Shown piece by piece: positions 1 to 11,965 of a stretch of DNA of 64,000 nt. The notes under the pieces were generated by a model. That model was not told the DNA's origin. It saw only the letters and a program-made list of their open reading frames with translations, and did no database searches. Numbering within the stretch: the stretch's first letter is position 1; every line of letters starts with the position of its first letter. Source of the DNA: Erigeron canadensis (lineage: Eukaryota; Streptophyta; Magnoliopsida; Asterales; Asteraceae); contig NC_057765.1 in NCBI RefSeq assembly GCF_010389155.1, positions 26,910,980 to 26,974,979 on the forward strand, given 5' to 3'. The translations under genes and the position numbers were made by a program.

Positions 1-1425
1 CTTATACACACGAAGGAGGGCAAAAACACACAAAGAACTATCACATGTAGCCAATGGCATCGTCATACCATCACTTGCATACTCACCTTTGCGCTAACAA
101 CATATATCCATATACGCTAACAATATATTCAAGAGGTTCTTAGGCCTTATCTCAAGAGGTTCTTAGGCCTCATCTCAATTCAACTATGGGGTTCTTAGGC
201 CCCGACCTCAATTTAAGCCCTAACGCCAAATCGATTACCACACACGGAATCCACCATCATATGGTAATCGACCCAACGTACATATAATCGTATGCAAGAG
301 TACTCACCTCCTTCGCGACAACCAAATCCATGATGACCATCTAACAATCATGTTGCTTTCCACCTAGCAATAATTCACAATTTACACATATAAGGTCATC
401 AAGCTCAATTACTTCATACACATGGTTAACAAGCCATACATTACAATCTTTTCTAGCATCTCAATGCCCAACCTTATTCTTACATAATTCACATTCTCAT
501 CATTCTCTAAAGTTGGCTTCTTTCAAAATCTCATTTTACTTCACAACATCATGGCCATAACTCATTTTTAATACGAAAATCACCATTTCATTATCTCATC
601 AATATGACCATACACATATTACTCAAAAATCATTATTTGCATCTTATCATAATCACTTCTATATGGTCATACTATATTACTACTCAAAATCTTCATTTTC
701 TTACTTTGCTCCATTACAAGCAAGAGTTTTAGAAAAGCATTACAATATAGCCAACTCAATTAAAATCCACAAATTTATCCATTTTCATGAACCCTAGCTT
801 GACTTTAAACAAATAACCCATTTTTAAGAAAACCCCAAATTCTTATAAATTCAAGAATCCTAAATTCGTCAATGGAAAAGCTCTAATGGCAAAATAATCA
901 TTTTCCTAAAATTCTCAATTCAACTGGTTGTATGAACCCTAATTTTCAAGAACAAACAAAAGTAGGTTAATGGAATTGTTACCTTCAAGAAAAGAGTTTG
1001 AATTAAGATTTAAGATTACAAAATCTTCTTTCCATCCTTCTTGTTGATGTTGACACACATCCACAACCTATGCACTCAATTCTTCCAAATTTAACTCTTC
1101 ACTGTGATATGATTATTATGATTTCTAATTGAATAATTTCTTAGTTGAATGGTAGATTAAATTTTATTTGAAATGGAATGGACAAGAAGGTGCAAGAAGA
1201 AAAGAAATAGGTGACTGGAATGATGAATAGAAAGTTAGGAGGATGGCTGGCATCTCATCCTTGATGCCACGCCCCTTTCTAGTTTTTATGGGTATTTTGC
1301 CCGTTATCCGCTGCAGTTCAATTAAATTAATCTCGTATTGAAAAATAAAATACTAGGAAATTATTTAAAAGACAAAACTATAATAAAGGTTAATTTTTAT
1401 TAGCCTAAAAATTTAGAATGTTACA
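1..1425 (-). mobile_element. Probable LTR of a Ty3/gypsy retrotransposon, cut by the window edge
   Basis: Read on the minus strand, this block begins at 1425 with TGTAACATTCT, a start typical of plant Ty3/gypsy LTRs. It continues as non-coding, moderately AT-rich sequence with no long ORF. It contains a short repeated phrase around 'gttcttaggcc' (about 135-205). The other end lies outside the window, so neither the terminal CA nor a second LTR can be checked. It could instead be the untranslated flank of such an element. Confidence 0.35.
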
Positions 1426-1842
1426 CTGTTTTTTAGAGAGAGAACCAGATATGAAGAAATGTAAATGAGAGAAAAACAGGTATGAAGATAATGGTCAACC
1501 ATGTACACATTTTATAAGTTTGTGGGTAATATGTATAAAAAAAATTATAATGGACAACCATGTATAAACGGAAAAGTACGTTAGGTATCCCGTGATTAAT
1601 CTTTTTTTTTAAAATAAACTTAGTAATTAGAAACTTAATACATTAAGTCAAATTTATAGGTTTAATAAAGGTACATAATTGATTAGAGGTGTCAATTAGC
1701 TTGGTTCTTTGAACAAGTTGGGTAACGAGTGATTTTTGGTTGACCCCATAAACAATTTTTGGTTTAAATTTCTATAAAATAGTTAACACGCCATATATGA
1801 TTTGCAAAGTCATATTAGATGTAGAACTAAATGATAATCTAA

Positions 1843-3804
1843 GGGTGGGGGGAGAGCTTCCCCGCTCCTCCCCTCCTCTCCCTGATTTTTCTTCTCCTCC
1901 TCTCCCCTCCCCGAAACCTAGGAGCACTTCACCACCTCTCCCCTCCCCTCCCCACCCTTTTCTATTTAATTTCATTTCTATTTATTTTTAAAACTAAAAC
2001 ATTTTATTTAATAAACTAAAACTAATACAACTTAAAAACACAAATAAAACACATAATCTTATTCAAACATACGAAAACAAGTAAATCATAAAACTTAATC
2101 AACATAAACATACAACTAAGGCATCGGCCATCCGTACTGCTCACAAAGGGCGCGTTTCTGCGCCAAAACCATCTCCAACATCGGCCCGCTGAGGTGATCG
2201 TGTGGCCTGATCACGAAGTCCATATCATTCTGTCGCTGCTGACTCTGGACCATCCGTGTCATCTCCTCCTCCCGTTTCCTCCTAGCCTTCTCCGCCGCCA
2301 TATAGCTATCCATCATCGCCTTCTGCATCTGCATCTTCTCCTCCCGAGCTCGTTTTTTATCCTCATTGTCGCATTTCAACTCCGCGACCATCTTCAAGAA
2401 CTCCTCAGATGTAGTAGAGGCGGAAGGAGTAGCCTGCTTACCCTTAGCTTTACGGCGGGGTGGCACGGGTCTAGCCTGATGTACTGGTGCATCATCCATG
2501 TCGTTCCCTCCCTCCTCTTCTTGCTCCAAGTGGTCGTCATTCAAGTCAATATGGACTGACGGCTCCCCTGATGAACGTACATGGACAGACCCTTCCGTTC
2601 TTGCCCTTTTGCTACCCGACTCCTCACAATCCCCTCCAAAGTAAGAACCTCCGACCATTTCGGTCCTCTCCTCAAAACCTGCCACGCCTCTACATGCGGA
2701 AACCCGGACTTGTTATTGTATTTCCGCATATACAATGCCACGACCGCCTTAAACACACCCTCGTCACTTTGGCCACTCGACATCTTACTTTTCTTCACAT
2801 TGTAAATACCACAAAAACCCGACACCTTATGCTTCAAATCCTTCCATTTCGACCGACACATTTCAGGGGTACGTCCCGACTCACGGTTCAAGTGTGAGTC
2901 CAACTGAAACTTCACTTTCTTCCAAAATGAACCCGCCGTTTGGGCGTTTCCGACGTATGGATCCTCAGAAACGTTTAACCAAGCTTTTGCCAAACACGCC
3001 TCTTCATCCTTCCCCCAATTTCGACACTCTCTTTTACCTTTAACCGAGACTTGGGTCTCGGGTATTGCTTCCACCTCTTCCTCCTCCACGTCTTCTTATT
3101 CTTTTTCTTGTTCTTCTTCTTCTTCATCTTCAACCTGCTGAGTCGCGAAGTGTGATGATGAACCACCCGCGAAACCCGAAAACCCGGTTTGAGTTTCATT
3201 CGCGAAACCCGAAAACTCGGTTTGAGTTTCATTCGCAAAACCCAAAAACCCGGTATTCGGTTGCACACTTAACGGGACAGAATCGAAAAACAATGGATCC
3301 ATACTATTCAAGAAATCTTCAACACGTTGAGGCCTATACACATCTTCGGCCGTATTTTTTTGCGAAGGAGGAGGTGGCATAATATCGCGATTGTTTGGCG
3401 GTGGCGCGTTTCTACGTTTTTTGGGTAGATTTGAGTAAGTGGGTTCTTTTGGTTTCTTCCCCCTATTCATTTTTGAGGGTTTAAATGGATGATTTGGTTG
3501 GAAAAAAAAAATAAAGAAGAAAGTTGGAGGGGGTTGTGGTTCGGCAGAAAGAAGAAGAAAAGAAAAATGAGGAAGAAAAGAGAAAGAAAAGAGAAAAAGA
3601 AAAGAGAAAGAGAGAAAAAGTAGGTGGGCCCCACGTTTTTTTTTTTTTTTTTTTTTTTTTTGCAACGGTCACAAAACTGGGTACCCAAACCGGCACCACC
3701 GTGCCCACGCTGCTCCCCTCCCTACCGGTACCGGGGGGTCGGAGCGGTGTTACTTCCGGTACCGACCCGGTACCGGTCGGTGCCTACTCCCACTCCGTCC
3801 AACC
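1843..3804 (-). mobile_element. PIF/Harbinger-type element carrying only the SANT gene
   Basis: The block is flanked by the trinucleotide TAA on both sides (1840-1842 and 3805-3807), the TWA duplication expected of PIF/Harbinger elements. The ends are imperfect inverted repeats, GGGTGGGGGGAG on the left and the complement of GGTTGGACGGAG on the right (9 of 12 positions match). The only coding sequence is a SANT/NAM-associated gene on the minus strand; no DDE transposase is visible. The 3' part of the element (about 3570-3662) contains A/G-rich and poly-T tracts. It is probably a non-autonomous deletion derivative. Confidence 0.6.
2116..3470 (-). pseudogene. SANT/Myb-like (NAM-associated) Harbinger ORF, disabled
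   Basis: The start is an ATG at 3470 (MNRGKKPKEP...). The middle carries a trihelix/SANT-like block with W-KDEEACLAKAWLNVS, GSFWKKV and MCRSKWKDLKHKVSGF. It is followed by a charged, Lys/Glu-rich C-terminal domain ending CEQYGWPMP. This is the layout of the SANT partner protein of PIF/Harbinger elements, often mis-annotated in plants as 'glutathione S-transferase T3-like' or 'NAM-associated'. In known systems the partner binds DNA or helps transposase enter the nucleus. Two lesions are seen: an in-frame TAA at 3098-3096 after a Glu-rich run, and a frameshift near 2640-2660 that moves reading into the frame of the C-terminal block. It sits inside the element bounded by TAA duplications. Confidence 0.7.
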
Positions 3805-4553
3805 TAATGGTTATTGTGTATATTTAACCTAATTACAGATGATAAATAAAGAAATTCAGGTAGATAAGCATTAATGAATCCATATGAAGTTGTTTGACGT
3901 TTTGAAAATGTTTTGGGCAACTTTAAGAGGTTGGTTTACAAAGTATCGAATGACATATGTGTAGGTGCTTCGGATATACATACAACCTTAATGTTTGATT
4001 CTATATCATGGATGCTTACTTTTCAAGTTAGGAATAATGTACAAATATTTTTAATCTTTATAAATCCTTTTTACCCAAGATAATCCCAAAACGTTTAACA
4101 GTTTACAATAATTTTTCTTTTTTATTGTTCGTAAAACACACAATGATTTATCGTTGTAAACTATGTAATCCATTGGTAACAACCGGGAGACCATAATAGT
4201 TGTTAAGTCATTAGGAACATTACATTACATTTCCAAAAATCTTGAACAAAAAGTAACCAAAGGGTTTAGTTTTGCACTTATCGCTATTTGTTAAAACTAT
4301 GTACATTGCTTATCTGTTTTGACAAACCATTATTCTGCGTAAAACATAACAGTGACAACAGGCTCCAGTACTGAACGTCAATTACATTTACACATTACAT
4401 TTGGTTCTGAATCAAATGCTTTCACTGGCCAAACATCGACACCATTCAACATTGAAAAATATATTTGCTTACTTAAATGTTTTTCTCCACATGCTAATAC
4501 TTACATCAACATCACTATAATATAAAACAAGAGTAGTATTATCCATGCCTTAA
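3805..4553. other. Intergenic, nothing recognised
   Basis: AT-rich DNA with no supportable ORF, RNA gene or repeat boundary. It separates the Harbinger derivative from the next short element. Confidence 0.5.
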
Positions 4554-4909
4554 CAAGGTTGTAAATAACGCTAGGCGGTCGACCATCTTAAAGGTTAAAT
4601 CTCATTTGGCGGAGTTATAACGGTGTTATAACGGAGATTATAAAATATAAAGAAATTTATATAAAAAAAATATACATATTAGCAATTCCTAATAAAATTA
4701 GTCAAAAAAGATGTCTTTTGACCGTTAAATTCCGTTATTTGGCTGTTAAATCCTGTTATAACAGTCGTTAAGGCCGTTAAATCAGTTACTTGACCTTTAT
4801 TGACTCAGACCTTCAAATTTACCCTCCAAATCCCGTAATGTAACGATGGACCTCTGTTACCATTATAAAGGTTGTTATAACGGCCATTAAAGCCGTTATT
4901 TACATCACT
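4554..4909. mobile_element. Foldback MITE with 9-bp target duplication
   Basis: A perfect 9-bp direct repeat, ATGCCTTAA, flanks the block (4545-4553 and 4910-4918). The ends are inverted: left GTTGTAAATAACG, right CGTTATTTACATCAC. The interior repeats 'gttataacgg' and 'ccgttaaat' phrases. There is no coding capacity. A 9-bp duplication fits a Mutator-like MITE; an 8-bp reading (hAT) is possible. Confidence 0.7.
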
Positions 4910-5111
4910 ATGCCTTAAGCGATATGGCTCACGACATGTCATAATATCATGCTAAGATGTGCAACTAATGTAGTTGACGCTAGTCTTTATTAATTATTGT
5001 CCCTTTTGTTATGATACATATAAGATGTTGCGGTTTTTAAAGGTCTTTTCGGATCACAACCGTTAACAATTATCAACATATATCTATTTTTGACTTAACT
5101 TCCATTAGATC

Positions 5112-5495
5112 CATTGGCGAAACTACATGTAACTAAAGGGTAACCCGGGTTACAAGTCCGCTAAATTTTTGTAATATTATTTTTTTCAAAAATGATGTAA
5201 TTTTATTAGTATTACGGGTCAAATAAATATGAGATACCGGTCAATGTAACTAATTTTAAATTTTCGAAAGATTTTCTTAAACAAATGACTTATAAAGATG
5301 TAATTTGTGCTAATAAAATATAAAAAATAGTTAAATTATACCGAAAGTGTCAAAAACCCTCAAAAAATCAACAAAAACTCTTAATAAAATTCTGAAAATT
5401 GTAACAATTTAAACGTTATAATTATTTTACAGCGATACGATGCTAGTGAAAAAAATTTGTGTTATGGGTCAAATTTGATTTTGGTTCCACCACTA
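5112..5495. mobile_element. Non-autonomous hAT-type element
   Basis: Flanked by the 8-bp direct repeat ATTAGATC (5104-5111 and 5496-5503). The ends CATTGGCGAAACTA and the complement of TAGTGGTGGAACCA match the common plant hAT terminus of the type CAGTGGCGGAACCA. It has no ORF and is 384 bp long. Confidence 0.7.
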
Positions 5496-6222
5496 ATTAG
5501 ATCGATGATTGTATAACATGAAAAGAATATGTTATTATCCTTAAAACATCGAAATCTCCCTGCCTTTACGACCTAATTTTAACAAAAAGAAAATATGGTC
5601 GAGACAATTAGTGAACCAGTCAATTTGAGTGTGTGGCCACAATCAATATTAAAATGATCACTTTACTCATGTCTAATTCCATAATCAATTGATATAATCA
5701 TATAATACCTCAACTATCTCTGTCTTTCCAACTTTTTATTAATTTATACCACCACTTATTACAAGCCAAATAAATGTGAGTCAAAGAACACTTTGAATTA
5801 TAGTCAACTCAAAACCTCATTCTTTTTCCTTTTGCCAAAATTCCTCAATTCTCTCGACAGATCTCGGGCACAAATGCACAATCTATCTAGGGTTCAATTT
5901 TGTTCTCCCAATTTCAAATCCAACACTCTTTTCTGAAAATCCTATCTTCTTTTTTCTTGACTTCAAACCCAAATAAAACTTAAAAATAAAATGAAAGCAA
6001 TTATTTTATCACTAATGATTTCTGGGTTTTGCTTATTCTAATCAGACCTCAAATGGGTTATATAAAAGTTTGTATCTTTTTGAATTTTATCAAAGAAATC
6101 CATAGATTTTATCGCTAAAAATTTCTGGGTTTTGCTTGTTTTAGCTAGGCCTTAAATGGGTTTATAAAATTCATGTTTTTGTTGATTAAAGTTTAAATCT
6201 TTTAAATTTTCTTTTGAAAAAA
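5496..6222 (+). promoter_or_regulatory. Presumed promoter and 5' leader of the MACPF gene
   Basis: This interval lies directly upstream of the MACPF start codon. It contains pyrimidine-rich leader-like sequence around 5820-5950. It also contains an imperfect internal duplication built on TCTGGGTTTTGCTT (about 6018-6075 and 6122-6175), followed each time by a 'taaatgggtt'-type phrase. A 5'UTR intron is possible. No transcription start can be fixed from sequence alone. Confidence 0.4.
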
Positions 6223-9200
6223 ATGGCACTTAAGCTTCCAGCAGCTGAAGCTGCAAAAGTGGCTATTCAATCAATTGGATGTGGTTATGATATATCACTA
6301 GATCTAAGGCTTAAGTATCGAAAAGGCGGTGATGAATTTTCAGATAATTTAAGTAAAAATAATGATACTAATAATAATTTTAGGTTGATTGAAATTGATG
6401 AAGATGAAGGAGGTAGAGACATTGTACTTCCTGGTGGTCTTTTAATCCCAAATGTTTCCAAATCGATTAAATGCGATAAAGGCGAACGTACTCGATTTCG
6501 TTCTGATGTTCTTTCTTTTCAGCAGGTATATATATATATATATATATATATGTAATGATGCTTGTTTCTTACTGAAAATGGTTAAGTTTTTGTTGCTTAA
6601 TATAATTGGTAATGTTGAATTATTATGCATGTGATGATGATTGTTTGTGGGGTTTGCTTGTTTTGCTTTGTTTTTGTTTTACTTGCTGTTTTGGGATTTT
6701 GATGAGTAGGTGGGGAGCTAAAGGTGATAATTATGTAGGAAGTATTTGTTTCTTTAGGTGATGCAGGTAACATTATTGTCATATAATGTGACCAAATAGT
6801 TTTATCATTTTTAGCCGATTGTTATCGTTACAATGCATTTGTTTCTTGTTTATCTAAGAGCGTATAGACTGTTTTTGTTTATTATTGGTACTCTTCTTCT
6901 TTGTAATTATGTTAAATGCATTTATTTAGCTAATGCAAATTACATTATCACATTACAACCTATAGTTTGTTACTTATGATTGAGTAATGATACATTGCAA
7001 TAATTTTATTATTTTATTTATATATATATAAGCTTTGTGTTTACTGAATGCCTTTTTATGGGCCCAGCTGGAATTCGGATATACACACATTTAAGAAAAC
7101 GGAATGCCTCTTACATTGATTTATATTATGTTAATGTTGTTCACTTGTTTGCCTATAATGTAAAAATGTTTTTCGATTATTTCAATGCAGATGTCGGAGC
7201 AATTTAACCAAGAAATATCATTAACTGGGAAAATTCCTTCAGGCCTTTTCAACGCCATGTTTGAATTTTCCGGAAGTTGGCAGAAAGATGCATCAAGTAC
7301 AAAAGCCCTTGCTTTTGATGGTGTTTTCATCTCATTGTATACTGTCGCATTAGAAAAGTCTCAGCTGGTACTATGTGATCATGTCAAGAAAGCTGTTCCA
7401 TCCTCTTGGGAGCCTGCTTTGTTAGCAAGGTGAGGTTCATAGCTGTTCGAATCATATGGTGTGTTACCGGTGATAAGATATCAATATGATTCAACGCAAG
7501 TTAACCTGTTTCTGTATGAATCTTGAATTTGCTACGTTTATTAACCAATATAAAGTTCAACAGTCCTCAAGTTCATTTTTGTTTAATGTATGTGTTCATT
7601 CTGTCATAGAAAACTTATATCCGTCTTTCTTTCTGTTCATTTTTGTAGGTTTATTGAAAAATTTGGCACTCATATAATTGTGGGTGTAAAGATGGGTGGA
7701 AAAGACGTTATATATATGAAGCAGCAGCATGCGTCATCCCTCCAACCTGCTGATGTACAGAATAAGTTGAAGGCAATGGCAGATAAAAGATTTTTGGACT
7801 CTGATGGACAATTTGTCATTGATTCCGAACACATTTCTCAAAATGACAAGGTATTTTTATGGCTTATATATAGAAAGGCAGATGTTTTTGAAACCTATCT
7901 ACAAGAAAATATATGAAATCTGTACTATGTACTTTTTATGGATTGTAAAACACTTGGGTGCTAGTTTTAACTACCAACTAGATATCAGATCTTTTCAATA
8001 TTTGATTTTCAATTTCTTTAAAGTGCAGTGCAGTGCTAGATAGATGGTAATTATTATACTACCAACAGGCCTTCTGCTTAGGGGTATCAGCTTCACCTTA
8101 TAAGCCAGTGATCGGGAGTTCAATCCCCGTTGTAATCATAGTTCTTATATTATTAGTTTAGTAGTTTAGACCGTGCTTCAAAAAAGTTAGTAATTATTAA
8201 GCTAATATTTGTTAGAATTGCGGGAAGCACATATTGTTATGTGACTATGTGAGTAGACTTTTTCGGTACTATAGTTCACCAAATATCGACCCTCTAAAAG
8301 GTGCTTGAAGAAGGTATATGGAAGTCAAATGTTTCTTCCGTACATAGTTATTTTTAGTTCTCATCACAAGAGAGAGGCCAAGAGTTACTTTTTAAAGATG
8401 ATGAAGCTAAAGGTAGGTAGAGGATTATGCTTTTAAGTTAGTCAATGCGTTAGTGAGGGTGAATGCTGATGAGTTTGATGACTCATGTGATGATTGTTTA
8501 GCATATCGTATAAGGACCACTCATAATTTATTTATTCATAGTTCCTCGCTTAAATAAGATGCATTTTTACACTATCCAGGTCATAAGAAGTACCTAAGTA
8601 TTTAGGAATCCTAGAATGGTGGCAAAATGGCTGGCCAAGCAGGTTCGGTAATGGTCAAAATGGTACTAAATTTAGCGTATGTCAAAACAGGTTGGGCTGA
8701 CAATTTATTTTTAATTTTTTATCATCCTTTGCTGTTGTCGGGGTTGTGAACTGTCTCTATACTAGGATATGTCATTGGTAACTTATTTTTATTGGGGGCA
8801 AACTGGAACCAGATTTTTTTCAGCTTATCATTACCATCCTTGTAAAGATATAACCTTATGCAGCTCTTAAGAATAAGCTTCTTAATTTTGTTTGTCTCGA
8901 TAGGTCGTTTCCCCCTGCTGATCATGTATGTGATTATAAATTATCTAATCTTGTTATTTTTGCTTCAGTATGATGTCAGAGAGCACCGTCTAAGGTTTGC
9001 AGATACTGACCCCTCAAGTTCTTATTCTTATAAGGAGGTATATTTTTAAAAATTCTTAATGTTAATGGTATGAGTGGACTTTTTATCTATGTACATAGGT
9101 AATTTAATTGGTGACTACAATTTGATTGCAGGATCTTGTAAGCATATATAAAAGAAGAGGTGGGAGTGATGATAGGAACCTAAAACATAACGAGTGGCTG

Positions 9201-10750
9201 CATAGTGTACAGTTAGAGCCTGATGTCATCACAATGTCCTTCATTCCAATTACCTCATTGCTAAATGGTGTTTCGGGAAGTGGCTATTTGAGTCATGCCA
9301 TTAATTTGTATTTGCGATGTTAGTAACATTTCTTATTTTAATTTACATTATGTCTCAAACATGGAGGTGGCAAAATGGGCGGGTTATGTAATCAATCAAA
9401 ACGGGTAAAAAAATCCGTTTTTGGGTTAGACTGCCATAAAACTTTTGTTAATATCCTCCGGACGTTTAACAGCTTAAATACAACCAGAATTGACACACCA
9501 CGTCTACTTAAAGAATCTGACTTCAGTGAAAACTTATCAATTTAAGATTTGGTACAGATAAACCACCAGTGGAAGAGCTCCACCAGTTTTTGGAGTTTCA
9601 GCTTCCGAGACAGTGGGCTCCTGTATTCAGTGATCTTCCCCTTGGTCCACAACGTAAGCAGCAAAGTATGGCTTCTTTGCAGTTCAGTTTTTTCGGTCCC
9701 AAGCTCTATGTGAACATCAGCCCGGTAATTTCCCAATCTTGAAACTTTAGGTTGCTGGGATACATGTTCTAAAATTGATTATGATGGGTTTTGGCACCTT
9801 TTTTTTAAAATTCTGATTATGTGTAGGACTAATGGATAAAGTGACCAAAAATACATCTTTGTGAAAAATAGTTGTTTTTTGGAATGAGAGAAGTCTACAA
9901 TTTAGGTTTAAAGGCGTAAATATGTAGTTTTATTACCCACCCTGTTACAAAGTGATTTAGATCCGACTATCCAATAACTTAATACATAATCAGAATCAGA
10001 ATTTCTTTATCTAAACATTAAGTGTTGATATGGAGGGATTATATCTTTTAATACAAGGTCGATGTGGGTAAAAGACCAGTAACGGGCCTCCGGCTTTACC
10101 TTGAAGGTAAAAGAAGCAACCGCTTAGCAATCCACCTTCAACACCTCTCCTCTCTCCCGAAAGTCTTCCAACTTGAAGATGATGTAAATCAAAACTTCAA
10201 CGAGGAATCATACGACCGTAGATACTACGAGAAAGTTCAGTGGAAACACTTCTCCCATGTCTGCACTGCTCCAGTGGAATCCGACGACGAATTATCAATC
10301 GTAACCGGAGCTCAGTTACAAGTAGGGGATTACGGCTTCAAAAAAGTTCTCTTCTTACGGCTTCGGTTCTCGACCGTACTCGGTGCAGCAGCAATCAAGA
10401 ATCCTGAGTGGGATGGATCTCCAGGATTAGCCCGGAAATCGGGACTGATATCTACTTTAATCAGCCACCATTTCACAGCAGCTCTAAAGCCCCCACCTCA
10501 GCCAGCTGAGGTCAACATAAACTCAGCCATATACCCAGGGGGTCCACCGTCTCCCGTTCAAGCACCAAAGCTACTAAAGTTTGTCGACACAACAGAAATG
10601 ACACGCGGTCCACAAGAGACGCCCGGGTATTGGGTAGTCTCAGGGGCTCGACTTGTGGTGGACAAGGGAAAAATCTCGATCAGAGTGAAGTATTCTTTGC
10701 TAACTGTAATTTTACCAGATGAAGACGACGTGGCTGAGGAACCCTTTTAG
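6223..10750 (+). CDS. MACPF domain protein of the CAD1/NSL1 clade, seven exons
   Basis: Exons 6223-6525, 7191-7429, 7649-7850, 8969-9037, 9132-9318, 9558-9724 and 10058-10750 join in phase, all with GT-AG borders, to give 619 aa, the usual size for plant MACPF proteins (about 600). The protein starts MALKLPAAEAAKVAIQSIG and matches my recollection of Arabidopsis At4g24290 closely along its length. The MACPF signature is seen as FGTHIIVGVKMGG (residues 186-198), with Phe replacing the usual Tyr/Trp. The conserved SIKCDKGER and PGYWVVSGARL blocks are also present. Relatives CAD1 and NSL1 act as negative regulators of salicylate-linked cell death; pore formation by plant members is not established. 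There is no signal peptide. The first ATG in frame follows an in-frame TTG at 6214 that plants would not use. Intron 1 opens with a (TA)n run and intron 3 hosts a SINE. Confidence 0.93.
8057..8189 (+). mobile_element. SINE in MACPF intron 3
   Basis: A 10-bp direct repeat, GTAATTATTA, flanks the block (8047-8056 and 8190-8199). Inside are pol III-like boxes, TTAGGGGTATCAGC (A-box-like) and GAGTTCAATCC (B-box-like), followed by a short A-rich end. The features fit a tRNA-derived SINE of about 133 bp. Confidence 0.6.
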
Positions 10751-11235
10751 ATGAATGTCAAAATTTAGATGATATATATTATATTTTTGTACTCGTGTTT
10801 AGTATGATCCATCTCTAATATGGTTTCGGGTTCTCCCCAATTCGACGTGAAAGAAAAGAAAACAAGCTGATGTTGTTGTTGGGGATTGGTTTTACATGAT
10901 TGTTGCGGCATCTATATTCTTCTTGTTTTTAGTTCCCAGCAACTTTGATCTTGTGCAAGAAACAAGTGATAAGAATTGGCATGGAATGTGTTCCAACCTC
11001 TGATTCAAAAAAAGAGTAACAAGTTTGTTTCTTTGGTGGAACTTAGAGGGTATTCTTGTAGTGCAGTAAACATTAATTTTGTAAAAATTTGAAAGCTAAT
11101 AGCCAATGGTGGATGTACTCATTGTTATATTATGCAATGTACCCTGAGGTATAGCGTATTATCAAGTTTTGTCCTTTTAGTTTTGTCATTGCAGTAACAA
11201 GTCTTGTTCTTAAAAAAAGAAATAGTAACCAATTA
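10751..11235. other. 3' flank of the MACPF gene
   Basis: Probable 3'UTR and intergenic DNA. A stretch around 11099-11150 (ATGGTGGATGTACTCATTGT...) reappears with changes at about 22738-22790, so part of this flank has been copied elsewhere in the window. No other feature is seen. Confidence 0.4.
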
Positions 11236-11452
11236 GGTTGGATCAGTGGTTAGAGCTTTTGCTTCTGAAGACAGAGGTTATGAGTTTGATCCTCATGCAC
11301 AGCAAGGCTGAATGTTCTTTTCTACCTTTTATATAACCTGAAAGTAGTCTCTCTACCTTTGGTTGGGGTGAGACTGTTTACATCTCAACCTCTCCCGAAC
11401 ACTGTCAAAGACGGTATTGGGATCTAAAACCCGTGAAAACGACATTGGGAGT
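11236..11452 (+). mobile_element. SINE, same family as the copy at 39.3 kb
   Basis: Head GGATCAGTGGTTAGAGC (A box) and GTTTGATCCTCATGC (B box region) are followed by a body ending in 'acggtattgggatctaaaacc' and 'cattgggagtta'. The same body, better preserved and with clear target duplications, occurs at 39334-39580. The exact ends of this copy are not certain. Confidence 0.6.
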
Positions 11453-11538
11453 TATTTTTATTGCATCTTCGTAATTGCTTCAACTCTAATAAAAAAGAGT
11501 GAGTTTGAGGTCGAAACTTTTTCTATTTATAAGAAAAA

Positions 11539-11810
11539 CGAGTTAATTACAAAAATTGTCCCTATGATTTGTCTAAAATTGCAAGTTTTGTCCTTAATTT
11601 TCATAAATTACGATTTTGATTTTTAACTACCCTATCCATAGTTTTGGTCCAAAAGTGTTGGGTTTTTAACCAAAATTGTTGATTTTTGGACCAAAATGTA
11701 AACAGAAATGAAGGTTAGGGTCTTAGGGATCAAAACCATAGTTTAGTTAAAGGTATGGATGAAACCTGCAAGTTTCAACAAGCCATATGGATGAGATTTG
11801 TAATTAACAG
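11539..11810. mobile_element. Mutator-like MITE upstream of the kinase
   Basis: The 9-bp repeat TAAGAAAAA flanks the block (11530-11538 and 11811-11819). The arms, about 50 bp, are inverted copies: left GTTAATTACAAAAATTGTCC, right ending TTTGTAATTAAC. The terminal sequence resembles that of the large element at 20.04-22.46 kb. It ends about 155 bp before the kinase ATG, so it may form part of that promoter. Confidence 0.6.
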
Positions 11811-11965
11811 TAAGAAAAAGGGTCAAATGACTCAATCAACTAAAAATATAAAAAAGAATAAAAAAAAAAACTCTTGTTGGCCTTTCATTGGTTTGACTTT
11901 TTTTGATCATGTTTCTCTCTTGGTCATCTTCACTAACAAAATTCAACACTTAATTTGCTGTCTTG

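Noticed and set aside
1772..1991. Pro/Gly-rich open frames in the CCTCC/GGAGG stretch
   Set aside because: Low-complexity DNA at the end of the Harbinger element; both strands are open by composition.
3467..3832. Lys- and Phe-rich open frames
   Set aside because: Products of A/G-rich tracts and a poly-T run in a transposon end.
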